The notes beneath the pieces were generated by a model, which saw only the letters and a list, made by a program, of their open reading frames with translations, made no database searches and was not told where the DNA came from. Made by a program: the position numbers and the translations under genes. DNA of 64,000 bases, taken from the NCBI RefSeq assembly GCF_038502225.1, contig NC_091323.1, positions 27,190,990 through 27,254,989 on the forward strand, in the 5' to 3' direction. The first letter of the stretch is position 1. The number at the start of each line of letters is the position of its first letter. Below, piece after piece: positions 11,675 to 24,191 of the stretch. The DNA is from Cherax quadricarinatus. Taxonomy: Eukaryota > Arthropoda > Malacostraca > Decapoda > Parastacidae.

Positions 11675-14106
11675 AATTGATCATACGACGTGTTATATAA
11701 AAATGTGTCGCAATTCTTCACAAACAACGAGGAACTGATCAGAGACATAACAGTTTCCAAAACTATTTACTCTGATCATAACATCATAGAGGTTCAAACT
11801 AGTATTAACTCAGGGGTAGGAAACTGCATCACTAAAGTTAGATATGGGATGTTCAGTAAGTTTAATTTTAACAGCCATAGAATTAACTGGGAAAAAATAA
11901 ACCAAGAGCTATCAGACATACCCTGGGAATCAGACATGAGCACCCTAAATTCCCACCAGTGCCTAGAGAAGCTGAATACAGAAGCATACAGAGTATGTAT
12001 GAAACATGTACCATTGAGGAAACCCAGAGGAAGATCAGATATAGAGAGAGCGTAGGAGATGGCACAGAAGAAGAAAACGGGTTACTGAACTGCTTAAAAA
12101 CACAAATATGCTACAACAGAGGAAAGATAGACTTAGCAGAGAGATCACTGAATTAGAGCAAAAACTTAGGATGTCATACCTTACAGAAGAAGTACAAAGG
12201 GAACAAAAGGCCATACAGGATATTGCAAGAAACCCAAAATATTTCTATTCCTACACAAAATCCAAGCTAAGAACTACCTGTAGAATTGGACCACTACTGA
12301 GAGGAGACTCGTATACTGACGATGAACAGGAAATGAGTGAAATCCTAAAAGAACAGTATGAGTTGGTGTTCAGCAACCCACTAAATGACAGCAAGGTAGA
12401 AAATGCAGAAATATTTTTCACTCCAGAAGAAGGCTGCACAGACCAACTAACTAACTGACATTAGTACAAATCCCATAGATTTCAAAAAAGAAATGGAAAA
12501 CATGCCCACTCACTCAGCACCTGGACCAGATTCATGGAATGCTCTATTTATAAAGAAGTGCAAAGTACCACTAGCACGAGCCCTCGGTATTCTTTGGAGA
12601 AAGAGCTTAGATCTAGGTGAAATACCGGAGGCCTTAAAGAGTGCAGACAGCTCCTTTGCACAAGGGAGGTAGTAGAGCACTAGCTAAAAATTACAGACCA
12701 GTAGCCCTAACCTCTCACATCATAAAAATCTTCGAAAGAGTGATGAGACAGCAGGTTACAAATTTCATGGACAAGCACAAACAACATAACCCGAACCAGC
12801 ATGGTTTTAGAGCAGGACGATCATGTCTATCACAGCTGCTGAACCATTATGACAGAATTACGGAGGCACTGGAAGACGACCAAAACGCAGATGTGATTTA
12901 CACAGATTTTGCAAAGGCGTTTGACAAATGCGATCATGGAGTGATAGCGCACAAAATGAAGGCCATGGGCATTACGGGGAAGGTAGGCAAATGGATTTTC
13001 GGTCTCCTAACACAAAAAGTAGTAGTGAACAGGGCAAGATCCAGCATCAGCGAGGTCAAAAGCTCAGTGCCCCAAGGCACTGTCCTGGCACCTCTGCTGT
13101 TCCTCATCCTCATAGCACACACACACAAAAACACCCCGCACACTTTTGTATCATCATTTACAGATGACACTAAAATAAGCATGAAAGTCAGTACGGTAGA
13201 TGACACTGAAAAAGTACAGGAAGACAAACAGGCTTTTCCAGTGGGCAGTGGAAAACATGACGTTCATTGGTGATAAGTTCCAGCTGCTTAGGTATGGAAA
13301 GAATGAAGAACTCAAAAGGAGAACTATATACAAAACTCAAGAGGGTCACCAAATAGAACGTAAGGAACACGTAAAAGACCTAGGAATAATTATGTCAGTG
13401 GACCTTTCTTTTAAAGACCATAACAAGACAGAGATCACGACAGTCAGGAAGATGACTGGGTGGGTATTGAGAACTTTCAAAACGAGGGAAACACTGCCGA
13501 TGGTGACATTCTTCAAATCGCTAGTGCTCCCTCACTTAGAATATTGCTCAGTGCTGACAGCCCCATTCAGGGCAGGAGAAATAGCGGAGCTGGAACAAAT
13601 ACAGAGATTGTTTACGGCTCACATTGAGCCAGTAAAGCACCTAAACTATTGGGAACACCTGCAAGTCTTGAACATGTACTCATTGGAGCAGAGGAGAGGT
13701 ACATGATAATATATACCTGGAAGGTACTAGAGGGATTGGTCCCAAATCTGCACACTGCCATAACAACATACTGGAGTGAGAGATATGGGAGGAAGTGTAA
13801 ATTAAACCCAGTGAGGAGCAGGGGTGCGGTGGGGACAATAAGGGAACACTGTATCAACATCCGGGGTCCCAGACTTTTCAACATCTTACCAGAAGATATC
13901 AGAAACACTGCTGGAACAAGTGTTGAAGCCTTCAAGAGGAAACTAGACAAGTATCTTCAGGTGCCAGATCAGCCAGGCTGTGATGGATATGTGGGACAGC
14001 GGGCCTCCAGCAGCAACAGCCTGGTTGACCAGACGAGCACCAGATGAGCCTGGCCCATGGCCGGGCTGAGAGAGTAGATATACTCTCGAAATTCTTCAAA
14101 GGTAAA
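11675..14106 (+). mobile_element. CR1/Jockey-type LINE (family 2), younger copy
   Basis: 5'-truncated inside the endonuclease (first recognisable motif YSDHNIIE, ~11770). It runs through the RT to a 3' end with tandem aaaggta units (14098-14109) rather than poly(A), which is typical of CR1-like ends. The right flank returns to Tigger B sequence. The exact 5' boundary is uncertain by a few tens of bases. Confidence 0.88.
11690..14047 (+). pseudogene. CR1/Jockey-type LINE ORF2 (endonuclease end, RT)
   Basis: Order: endonuclease C-terminus with SDH (~11770); linker; RT with PLHKGGSRALAKNYRPVALT (~12650-12715), FRAGRSC, YTDFAKAFDKCDHGV (catalytic Asp, ~12900), SVPQGTVLAPLLFLIL, and FTDDTK (~13155), where the usual FADD has Ala replaced by Thr. 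The C-terminal domain reads LVLPHLEYCSVL, then WKVLEGLVPNL and RNTAGTSVEAFKRKLD. Frameshifts near 12050, 12450, 12630, 13230 and 13700 make it non-functional. The related copy at 46284 shares the same RT sequence. Confidence 0.87.
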
Positions 14107-14166
14107 GGTAATGTGCTATACTCAAATCGTGCCAGATAAACTCGTGCTAAATGACGGTCTACTGTA

Positions 14167-14275
14167 TATGGGTTAGTAACCAGTAGTAACACTCTGGTTG
14201 ATTAGGCAAGCACCAGACAAGTCTGGCCCAGGATGGAGCTGCAAGAGCAGGAAAACTCCCAAAAGCCTTCGAAGA
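14167..14275 (+). mobile_element. Older CR1/Jockey-type LINE (family 2), right half
   Basis: Continues the copy begun at 9340: taaccagtagtaacactctg, then caagcaccagacaagtctgg, matching the family 3' UTR (gcctggttgaccagacgagc). Confidence 0.75.
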
Positions 14276-15500
14276 TGTCAAAGATCATTCTTTTGATATC
14301 TGTCTTGCCCCAGGTGTGATGATAGTGCAATATAAATAACCCTCTTTACCTTAAATTCAGTGCTCAGCCTTTAGAGATCAAGCACTATTTCTAACCTCAA
14401 AAACTCTAGTCTTGTGTACCAGTTTTTCCCAAATCTCATCTTAAATGTTACTTTGCTCACCAAAAATCACTCATCTCCACTTTGAGTTGTATGACCCCTA
14501 TGGGTTTAGCACTTAATTATGATTGTAATAATCCACTTACACTAGTCTAACATGCTCACACATACCTGCTAGATGCTCGTGCTTCTATTATTCAGAACTT
14601 CCTTCACACCCCCCAACCCTTCTTGGTATATCCCTAACCCTTCCCTGTATCCATCCTGGATATATACACTTTTAGTCAACCTATTCTTCTCAGTCTTTTC
14701 TAAATGACTAAACCATCTCAGCACCTTCTCCTTCACTCTGAACTATATTTTAAGTACATACCATTACACCAGCTAATTTATGCACTCCTTAGTCTCTGCT
14801 GCATGTCATTCATGCCTCATTGATCTCAAACATATTACTATCATTGCCTCCAGTCCTGCTCACTGCAACACTCAAAGACAATGCCTTACATTGGTACATT
14901 CTCCTTTTTGCCTATTTTGAATAACGTCTTTCTGCAGATGTCTTGACTACATATACTTTTTTTTTTTTTTACGTAATTTATGATTCACTGCATCTTTCAT
15001 ACACCCATCTGCCAAATCCACTCCAAATATCTTATTACTGAATATTCATTCTCTCTATATTGCCTAAAATCTGATTTCCAATCTTTCATTAACTAAACTT
15101 TTTTTTTTTTTGCAATTGCAAGTAATAACCTTTCTCTTTTCTCTGTTATTATTGGTAGTAGTAATGTACAGTATTATTCTTCAAATAAATACTTAGGTCA
15201 CAACTTGCAAGAGGTAAACAGGATCAGTGGCACATTCATGACTGTCAATATGGTAGATGTTCACTCTGACATCAGGTATAAACTCTTTTATTAAACTTTT
15301 AATATTTGGAATCAACAGAGTACAAGGATTACATTAATGTATTATTTCTCAGGTTGAAAAATAACATTTGACCTCTTGACCTAGTTTAGAGGTCACGGTA
15401 TGACCTGTGAGATATGACAAAAATTTTTTTAATTAAAAAATAAAGACTTTTAGCACCTAATTTCTTTTTGCCATATATTACTTAATAATCTAATTGCCAG
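14276..15500 (-). repeat. Old RTE relic and unique intron
   Basis: 14540-15060 resembles, with heavy decay, the reverse complement of the RTE C-terminal coding region (tctttctaaatgactaaacc, catctcagcacctt near 14695-14720). A short dispersed motif (gacccctatgggtttagcac) is at 14491-14510. The rest is unassigned. Confidence 0.45.
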
Positions 15501-15700
15501 GTACCTGAAGAGGAGGAAGAGGAGCCCCCACCTCCTCCTATAGCAACGAGACCAGAACGTACAAAATCTATTTACACTAAACCTGTTGAGGATGAAGCTA
15601 ATGCAAATGGAGCTGCTTTGGATAGCAACCGCAATCCTCAAGCTACTAGTACTACCCCAGTGCCTACACCAGCACCAACACCACCCATAACAAATACAAG
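15501..15700 (+). CDS. Pak: Pak exon b: acidic stretch and PIX-binding proline motif
   Basis: Acceptor ttgccag ends at 15500; donor gtaag starts at 15701. Phase 0 in, phase 2 out. Residues 46-111 begin with an acidic run (VPEEEEEE), then [19 protein letters not shown]. In vertebrate group I PAKs the equivalent acidic run plus PPPVIAPRP stretch is the binding site for the PIX/Cool exchange factors. Here the prolines and the RPxxTKSxYT block are conserved, so PIX binding is probably kept (inference). The rest of the exon is a low-complexity Thr/Pro/Asn linker ([11 protein letters not shown]), typical of arthropod-specific expansion. Confidence 0.93.
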
Positions 15701-15947
15701 GTAAGAATATTAGTTATATTTTACATAACATTTTCAGACTAGCCTACAGAGGTGCTGATTCCCATCACTAATACCTGGTAAATGGATAGGCATCCATGCA
15801 AGGCTATCATTGACCATTTGTAAAGCAGGGGCCAGAATAGTATGCTTTCTTTGTCAGTATTCACTGGTATCATTGAAGATAGTATAATATAGCAATTATA
15901 AAACCAATGTAAGAGTGATTTAATTCATCATCACAAGATATTGTGTA

Positions 15948-17841
15948 CAGTGGTCCCTCAATTATCGTCCTTAATCCGTTCCTGGAAGTGGGAATATTAT
16001 CGAAATAGACTGTTTTCAAATCAATTTTCCCCATAAGAAATAATGTAAATACAATTAATCCGTTCCTGACACCCAGAAGTATTAAAACAAAAAATTTTTA
16101 CATGAAATATAGATGTAGTACATAAACAATACAATGGGACATGATGAATGAAACAACAGCATAACACTTACCTTTATTGGCGATTCTTCTTAGTGTATGG
16201 AAGACTGGAGGAGGAAATCCCCACTAGCATTAGCACAGAACATGAGTGTCAGTCTGTCTTTCTTAGGCTTGTGTCCTGGCAGTGCCTTTTCTTCCTGAGT
16301 AATGTAGGTCCTCTTTGGCATTTTTTTCCAAAAGAGACCTGTTTCCGCACATTTGAACACTTGTTCAGGTTTCAGTCATTCAGCCTCTATGTACTCCTTG
16401 AATTCCTGCACATATTTTTCAGCTGCTTTTTGGTCCGAACTGGCAGCCTCACCATGCCTTATCACACTGTGTATGCCAGTATGCTTCTTAAATCTCTCAA
16501 ACCAGCCTTTGCTGGCCTTAAATTCATTCACATCACTAGTTGCAGGCAATTTCTTTACCAAATCGTCATGCAACTGCCTAGCCTTTTCCTGCTAATTGTT
16601 TTTATTTATTTATTTTTTATTTATTTATTTAGTAATTTAAGCATACATACAGAGGTACAAAAAATACAGGTAAGAGCAGCATGCCAAAGCCACTTATATG
16701 CATAGCATTACGGGCTGGCTTAAAATTAACTTAAGATTAACTAAGCAATGATGAAATCAGTGATAAAACATTATTGTAAACAGATAACTATAAAGCACAA
16801 ATGAGTATTACAAAGACAGGTCATATGGTTGCTTGCATTGCTGTACATTCAGTCGAATGGAGTATTCTGTTAGGTAGTGTATTTAAAAAAATAATAAAGT
16901 TAGATTGGGTCCTAGGTTTAACATTTGTGTGATATAATTGTGAGTAACATATAGGATATACAATTTATAAGGTTCAGTTATTCAGTATTTATTTGGTTTT
17001 GAGTGAGTAAGTGATCTTTGAGAAGAGACTTGAATTTATAAACAGGTAGTGTTTCTTTTATATTTACAGGTAATGAATTCCAGATTTTAGGGCCTTTTAT
17101 GTGCATTGAGTTTTTGCATAGCGTGAGATGGACACGAGGAACATCAAAGAGTGATCTGTGCCTTGTGTTATGGTCATGTGTTCTGTTGAGGTTGGCAAGG
17201 AGATGTTTGAGGGGAGGGTTAGTATCAGAGTTAAGTGTTCTATGTATGTAATAGGTGCAATAATAAGTATGGATGTTTTGTATGGTTTCTCGTTTATCCA
17301 CACCAATAATAATTTCTCAACATCTTCGAGTACTGGTGATCTCATTTTTGTCAGCATATTTACCCCCTTTGCAACAACAGCTTCCTTGATTTCCTTTTAA
17401 TTGGCTGTGATGGAAGATATGGTTGTACGGGATTTGTTATACATCCTGGCCAGTTCGCCCACACGTACACCACTTTCATATTGTTCAGTGATGTTTTTCT
17501 TAAATTCAATCGTATTTCTCACTTTCTTTACCAAAGGCTTGGCACTAGGAGCTTTCTTTAGAGCCATGGTAGCTTATTTAGTACTTGCAAGCACTAAAAT
17601 GAATGGAATAGTATTATGAAATATTCCGTATGAACACGTGAAGGGACCGTCGCTCACTGGTAAACAATGGCACACTGGCTGGGAAGGGAGGCAGAGGCGG
17701 CTCAGAGCCGTGAGTACACGTCCAGGACGAAGGACGATTAGCGAGTTAACGGACCATTTGTGAGCCAACGTTTAGACGAAATAACGCGACGATTTCCGAA
17801 ATGGACAACTTTCAGGCCGGACAATTATTGAGGGACCACTG
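15948..17841 (-). mobile_element. Tigger-type element D with a LINE fragment inside
   Basis: TA at 15946-15947 and 17842-17843; ends cagtggtccctcaattatcg and, read in reverse, cagtggtccctcaataattg. Minus-strand transposase pieces: SDVNEFKASKGWFERFKKH and SVIRHGEAASSDQKAAEKY (16376-16573), the VWINEK region (~17290) and the N-terminal MA(L)KKAPSAKPLVKK region (~17540). The DDE core is missing. A LINE 3' end was inserted at ~16590-17280. Confidence 0.88.
16592..17279 (-). mobile_element. CR1-like LINE 3' end nested in Tigger D
   Basis: Minus strand encodes an RT C-terminus (16978-17279: HNTRHRSLFDVPRVHLTLC, GPKIWNSLPVNIKETLPVYK, FKSLLKDHLL). Its 3' end on this strand is a run of taaa units, seen as ttta repeats at 16600-16640, typical of CR1-like LINEs. 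It interrupts Tigger coding that resumes at ~17282 (aattgtt...tccacacc). Confidence 0.8.
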
Positions 17842-17843
17842 TA

Positions 17844-18029
17844 TTACCAAACCTATTATCATTTTATTTATCCCTTGTGGGTTTAGTACTTATTTTTATT
17901 GTAATATTTTATTTGCCAACAAAAATCACAACAATATTATAATTCTTTATACTAATTTGTGAATTTCCATTGCTTATCTGTGATGTGCAACTGTACTAAA
18001 GGAAGATGAGAGATATTTTTTCTTTACTT
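17844..18029 (+). other. Short intron stretch with a dispersed motif
   Basis: 17862-17912 carries the recurrent ccttgtgggtttagtactta motif found at several other sites; otherwise nothing is recognised. Confidence 0.4.
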
Positions 18030-18245
18030 CAAAGAACAGTCTCCTGCCAAAGCAGGACGACAAAGAAAAATACATTCATCATTCATTCAGTCACTGTCTT
18101 GCCAAAAGTGTGCATACACCACAATTCAGATTACCCTCCAACTGCACCATCACCTCCCTTCCTGCAGTGTGCCTGCACTCTGAAGGAAGCAGGACTAAGT
18201 CCAGCTACCTGGTTTCCCTGAATCCCTTCATGATAGTTACTGTTT
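18030..18245 (-). mobile_element. RTE-like 3' tail relic
   Basis: Reverse complement of the family tail, diverged: tctcctgccaaagcaggacg, ctgtcttgccaaaagtg, ggtttccctgaatcccttca. Confidence 0.7.
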
Positions 18246-18320
18246 TTTCATTGTTTAAATATACCGTAGTTAATCTCAGTGGATGTGGATTTTTCAACTT
18301 TTTGTAGACCATATACAGTA

Positions 18321-18468
18321 TGGGGAAGTGGAACAGATTTCTTCCTCCATAAGCCATGTGTGTTGTAAGAGTCGACTAAAATGGCAGGAGCAAGGGACTA
18401 GTAACCCCTTCTCCTGTATACATTACTGAAGTTAAAAAGAGAAACTTTTGTTTTTCTTCTTGGGCTGT
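18321..18468 (+). mobile_element. RTE-like 5' UTR fragment
   Basis: Matches 52139-52260 of the RTE 5' end (tggggaagtggaacagattt, cctccataagccatg, ggactagtaaccccttctcc). It has no endonuclease or tail and sits at the left edge of the split Tigger that resumes at 18469. Confidence 0.75.
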
Positions 18469-19091
18469 TCCAGAAGGTTGGCCGAAAACCAAAGTAATAT
18501 TTCCCATAAGAAATAATGTAAATCCAGTTAATCCATTTCAGATACCCAAAAATATTAACAAAAAATACATTTTATTGAGAATAACTATAGTTTTACCTAC
18601 AGAAAACAATGAGAAATAAATATAAATGGCTAATTTTAATGATAAATGAACATTACATACCTTTACTGAAGACTCTTGTTGGTGAGCAGTATTTATTTGT
18701 AGTCCCAGATGGACTACATCCCAGGTGTATACCTACCGGCTTCATACATCGACATAACATGCTCATTACCATCGACATAACATGCTCACTGAGTTTAATC
18801 GTTTCTAACAACTACGTTTAGATGTCATCATAAACAAAGGGAGAAGTAATGAATAATTCATGCCTAGAATTGTAAACAAAAGCCTTGTGTAAAGGGCGGT
18901 TACTGGACCAACACAGATTCATGCACTTTCTCCTCTGAAGCTGGACCAGAGAAAACGTAATGTTTACCCTCCACCGACCCCTCGATAGCATATAAACATT
19001 GCATGTTTATATGCCATGTAACTTGTTTCTTATATATGTAATTTTGAAGAAAATATCGTAGATGGATATATGAAAATGTCTGTATTAACCC
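18469..19091 (-). mobile_element. Tigger element, left half (split by a LINE)
   Basis: Reverse complement of a Tigger right end (ttccagaaggttggccgaaa, cccataagaaataatgtaaa) without its terminal repeat. An internal block at 18990-19087 (gcatgtttatatgccatgta...gtctgtattaac) is repeated after the LINE at 24675-24762. Confidence 0.75.
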
Positions 19092-20355
19092 AACCCAAAA
19101 GGGTTCTTTCAGGTACACAGAAGTAAGATTAGGGACAAGATATGCCCACTTAAGAGTAACTCAGGTCAGATCACTGACAGTGATAAGGAAATGTGTGAAC
19201 TTTTCAGCGCTTACTTCCTCTCAGTTTTTACTCAGGAAGATACTAGCGAAATTCCAGAAATAATAAGTAATGTAGAATAGGACGATAATAAACTATGCAC
19301 GATTAGGATAACTAGTGACATGGTCCTCAGACAAATAGAGAAATTAAAACCTAACAAATCCCCAGGCCCTGATGAACTGTTTGCAAAGGTTTAAAGGTAT
19401 GTAAAGAGGAACTTAATATACCTTTGGCTAATCTTTTCAATATATCACTACAAACTGGCATAGTGAGAGACAATTGGAAAATGGCAAATGTAATACCTAT
19501 TTACAAGGCAGGTGACAGGTCCTTAGCTTTGAACTATAGACCAATAAGCCTTACCTCCATAGTGGGAAAACTTATGGAGTCAGTAATTGCCGAGGCAATT
19601 CGTAGCCATCTTGAAGGGCATAAATTGATTAATGAATCTCAGCACAGTTTTACAAAGGGGCATTCCTGTCTTGCAAATTTAATAACTTTTTCACTAAGGT
19701 ATTTGAGGAAGTAGATAATGGTATTGAATATGATATTGTGTATGTGGACTTCAGTAAGGCTTTCGATAGAGTTCCACATCAGAGGCTATTGAGGAAACTT
19801 AAGGCACATGGAATAGGAGGAGAAATTGTTTCCTGGGTAGAGGCATGGCTGACAAATAGGCAGCAGTGTGTTTGTATAAATGGGGAGAAATCAGAATGGG
19901 AGCACATCACAAGCAGTGTTCCACAGGGGTCAGTGTCGGGCCCCTTGTTGTTCACAATTTACGTAAATGACATAGATGAGGGAATAAATAGCGACATAAG
20001 CAAATTTGCTGATGACACCAAAATAGGCTGTCCAATTCATTCTAATGAGGACATTAGAGCACTCCAGCATGATTTGAATAGACTGATGCAATGGTCGAAG
20101 AAGTGGCAGATGCAATTTAATATCGACAAATGCAAAGTTCTCAGTGTTGGACAGGAAAATAACCATGCCACATATAAACTAAATAATGTAGATCTTAATT
20201 TTACTGATTGCTAAAAGGATTTAGGAGTTCTGGTTAGCAGTAATCTGAAACAAGACAACAGTGCATAATTGTTCACAATAAAGCTAACAGAATCCCTGGC
20301 TTCATGTCAAGAAGTATAAATAATAGAAGTCTTCAGGTTTTTCTTCAACTCTGTA

Positions 20356-21588
20356 CAGTGGACCCCCAGATTAAGTCATCGGAATAAGTAATATTCGGAA
20401 TAAGTAACGTTTTTTCATCAAAATATTGGCTCAGTGAACGTCACTGAATTCGGTACAAGTCATTCGTCTGGAACGTGTCCGCGCGTCCTGAGCACCCCCG
20501 ACACTCCATGTACAGCCAGTGTGCCATTGTTTACCAGCCAGTGAGGATGATCCCACGCGTTCATACGATACATTTTGTATTCCATTCTTTTTAGCGCTTG
20601 TAACTGCTAAATAAATCACTTTGGGCCCAAAGAAAGCTTCTAGTGCCAGCCAGCCCTTTGGTAAAGGGCTAAGAGAGAGGGGAGAATGTGCCTTTTTCAG
20701 TGATTCTGCAACATGTATGATACTAATGCAGCAGGAGTCGATAAAGGCTATAGCGCCAGCCAGCGATAAAGTGTAGCAAGGAAGTTATTAAGCGATTAAT
20801 CGATAGAAAAAGGACAGCACGAAAGTGACTCCTCCATTGTTGTTGGAGGTATGTAAGGCTACTGACTAACACCGCCGCCTCTGCTGCCGCCTTCATCACC
20901 ACTATGTAAGGCTTATCTTTCAGTGTCCCTTATACACCCAACAACAAACAACACACCACCACTCATGACATTCTGAATGCCACATTTTATTCACTCTAGA
21001 GTATATTCATGTGTCTATGTTATTAATATTGTTTATGTCATATTAGATTAATTGTGCTAGATAAATAAGCCATACAGCTGATATTAGTGTCATATTGAAG
21101 GACTATCTTGTCCTGTCTCCCAACACAATTCCTAACATACGCCAGAAACAGACCTCTCTGGAACACTTTTTTGAGTGACAAGGGTCCAGTGACTCAAGCT
21201 GGTCCTAGTGGCATTAAAAAACAAAGAAGGGAAGTAACTCAGGATAAGGACTTGGTACCTGAAGTCTTTATGGATTGGGATTTCCCTTCCAAACAATTGT
21301 AAACTCCTCCATCCTCTCCTCTCCTCCCACCTTCCATACATCACCATGTCTTCAATAAAGGTAAGTGTGATGTTGTTATTGTTTTATTCTTCATGTATCA
21401 TTATTTTCTGTGTAGGTAAATGTATATTTCAAGTAGAAAACATTTTTTTTTTAATACTTTTGGGTGTCTGAAACGGATTAATTTGATTTCCATTATTTCT
21501 TATGTGGAAAATTAATTCGGAATAAGTCAGATTCGGGATAAATCACCGTCTCTGGAACGGATTAATTACGTAATCCGGGGGTCCACTG
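20356..21588 (+). mobile_element. Tigger-type element, internally deleted, in the LINE
   Basis: TA at 20354-20355 and 21589-21590; termini cagtggacccccagattaag and, read in reverse, cagtggacccccggattacg. It keeps the transposase N-terminal edge (gggcccaaagaaagcttcta, ~20623) and the C-terminal edge (ctcaagctggtcctagtggc, ~21192). The catalytic core is deleted. Confidence 0.92.
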
Positions 21589-21842
21589 TATGTGTATATC
21601 TTTGGTTAGGCCTCATTTAGATTATGCTGCACAGTTCTGGTCACTGTATTACAGAATGAATACAAGTGCACTGGAAAATGTACAAAGGAGGGTGACAAAG
21701 TTGATCCCATGTATCAGAAATCTTCCCTTTGAGGACAGACTAAGGGCCCTGAATCTGCACTCTCTAGAAAGGCATAGAATTACGGGGGATATGATCGAGG
21801 TGTATAAATGGAAAACAGGAATGAATGAAGGGGATGTAAATA

Positions 21843-24191
21843 CAGTGGACCCGCAGTTAACGATATTAATCCATTCCTTAACCGATTTTATCATTTTCCG
21901 AATTAATTTTCCCCATAAGAAATAATGGAAATAAAATTATTCCGTTCCAGACACCCAAAAGTATTAACAAAAATAATTTTTTTCACAGAAAACTGAGATA
22001 TGCAGAATAGATATTTATTAATGTACATTAATAATTCATAAAATGACACCTTTATTGAAGACTTATCGATGAGTGATGAGATGGGAGGAGGGGAGAGGAT
22101 GAAGGTGAATTATTGTTTGGAAGGGAAATCCCCTTCCATAAGGACTTAAGGTAGCAATTCCTTTTCTGGGGTTATCTCCCTCCTTTGTTTTTTAATGCCA
22201 CTAGGACCAGCTTGAAAGTCACTGGACCTCTGTCTCACTAAAAATCTGTTCACAGATCTCTGTTTCTGGCATGTCTTTAAGATTTCCCTAAAATGGGACA
22301 CAACATTGTCATTGTAAAAGTCACCAGCATGGCTTGCAATAGCTGTATCAGGGTGATGTTCATCCATAAAGGCTTGCACCTTTGTCCACATTGTACAAAT
22401 GTCCTTAATTGTTGAAGAAGGCAACTTTCTCCATTTCTCTTCCCCCTCCTCTGAAGCAATTTTCTCAGCTGTGGTCTGTTGCTGTTGCAGATGCTATGCA
22501 GCTCGTCAGTGGTTAGCTCTTTATCGTCATCTCCACCAACACTTCCACATCCTCGCCACTAACCTCCAACCCCATGGACTTCCCCAGTTACACAGTAGAT
22601 TCCACAACTGGTATAGGCTCCTCAGGGTTAGCCCCAAACCCTTCAAAATCCCTCTCTTGTACACATTCTGGCTATTTTCCTGTACAGTCCTGCAAGTCAC
22701 TCCCTCCCAAGCCTTACCTATAAGGCTTATGCAACCGAGGATACTGAAGTGTTCTTTCCAGAACTCTCTTAGGGTCAATTCAATGTCGGAGGTCACTTCA
22801 AAGCACTTTTGAAACACTGCTTTGGTGTACAGTTTTTTGAAATTTGAAATGACCTGCTGGTCCGTGGGCTGGAGGAGAGGAGTGGTGTTAGGAGGCAAAA
22901 ACCTGACTTTTATGAAACTAAACTCCCCCACAATTCGCTCTTGCAAGTCTGGAGGATGAGCAGGAGCATTGTCTAATACCTGGAGGCACTTGAGATCCAA
23001 TTTATTTTCCAGGAGGTATTTTTTCACACTGGGGCCAAACACTTGATAGAACCAGTCGTGGAAAATGTCCCTAGTGACCCATGCCTTACTGTTTGCCCTC
23101 CACATCACACACAAATTAGACTTGACAGCACTGTTTTTCTTGAACACACTGGGAGTTTCAGAGTGATACACCAGTAAAAGCTTCACTTTGCAATCCCCAC
23201 TAGCATTACTACAAAACATGAGTTAGCTTGTCTTTCATAGGCTTGTGTTCTGGGAGTGCCTTTTCCTCCTGAGTAATGTAGGTCATGTTTGGCATTTCCT
23301 TACAAAACAGGCCTGTTTCATCACAATTGAACACTTGTTGGGATTTGAATTTTTCAGCCTCTATGTACCCCTTAAAGTCCTGCACATATTTTTCAGCCAC
23401 TTTTTTGTCAGAACTGGCAGCCTCACCATGCCTTATCACACTGTGTATGCCACTACAATTCTTAAATCTCTCAAACCAATGTTTGCTGGCCTTAAATTCA
23501 CTAACATCAGTACTAGTTCCAGGCATTTTCTTAATTAGACCATGCAACTGCCTTGCCTTTTCACATATAATTGACTGTGAAACACTATCTCCTGATAATT
23601 GTTTCTTGTTGATCCACACCAACAACAGCCTTTCCACATCTTTGAGTATTTGCGATCTCTGTTTTGTAAGCATATTACACCTTTCACAACAACAGCTTCC
23701 TTGATTGCCATTTTGTTGGCCAAGATAGTAGCGATGGTTGAATGGGGTTTATTATACAACCTGAAGATTGAGACACTACATTATACAACCTGGCCAGCTC
23801 GGAGGCACACACTCTACTTTTGTACTTTGTGATTATCTCTTTCTTCAACTCAATAGTATTTCTCACCCTTTTTACTACAGGGTTGGCACTAGAAGCTTTC
23901 TTTGGGCCCATGGTGGATTATTTAGCAGTTACAAGCACTAAATACAATGGAACAGTACAAAATGTATCGCATGTACGCGTGGAATCGTCCGCACTGGCTT
24001 GTAAACAATGGCACACTGGCCACACTGGAGTGGCCGGGCAGCCCGAGCGGCTCAGGCCGTGCGGACACGTTCTGGATGAATGTCCTTAACCGAGTTTTTT
24101 TATCGTTAGCCGAGCCAATATTTTGGTGCAAAAACGTATCTGTATCCGATTTTATCGCTATCCAATGGCATCGCTAACTGAGGGTCCACTG
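21843..24191 (-). mobile_element. Tigger-type element, near full length, in the LINE
   Basis: TA at 21841-21842 and 24192-24193; termini cagtggacccgcagttaacg and, read in reverse, cagtggaccctcagttagcg. At 2.35 kb it has the size of an autonomous element and holds most of a transposase on the minus strand. Confidence 0.93.
22146..23911 (-). pseudogene. Tigger/CENP-B-like transposase in element 21843-24191
   Basis: N-terminus MGPKKASSANPVVKRVRNTI (23911 downward, psq-type HTH), then LKDVERLLLVWINKKQLSGD and SEFKASKHWFERFKNCSGIH (CENP-B-type HTH, 23500-23640), VFNCDETGLFCKEM (first DDE Asp, ~23320), WVTRDIFHDWFYQVFGPSVK, LQVLDNAPAHPPDL (second Asp, ~22960) and FLPPNTTPLLQPTDQQVISN (third acidic position, ~22860). 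The C-terminal region runs down to ~22146 with frameshifts near 22700 and 22500. The N-terminal frame is also broken near 23750 and 23215. The DDE motifs are intact, but the gene is interrupted. Confidence 0.9.

Larger units (their letters stand above)
9549..14164 (-). mobile_element. Tigger-type DNA transposon B with a LINE inside
   Basis: TA at 9547-9548 and 14165-14166. Ends cagtagaccgttatttagca (left) and, read in reverse, cagtagaccgtcatttagca (right). The transposase lies on the minus strand at 9916-11530. A CR1-type LINE (11675-14106) is inserted in its right half. Without it the element is about 2.2 kb, the usual size of an autonomous Tigger. Confidence 0.92.
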
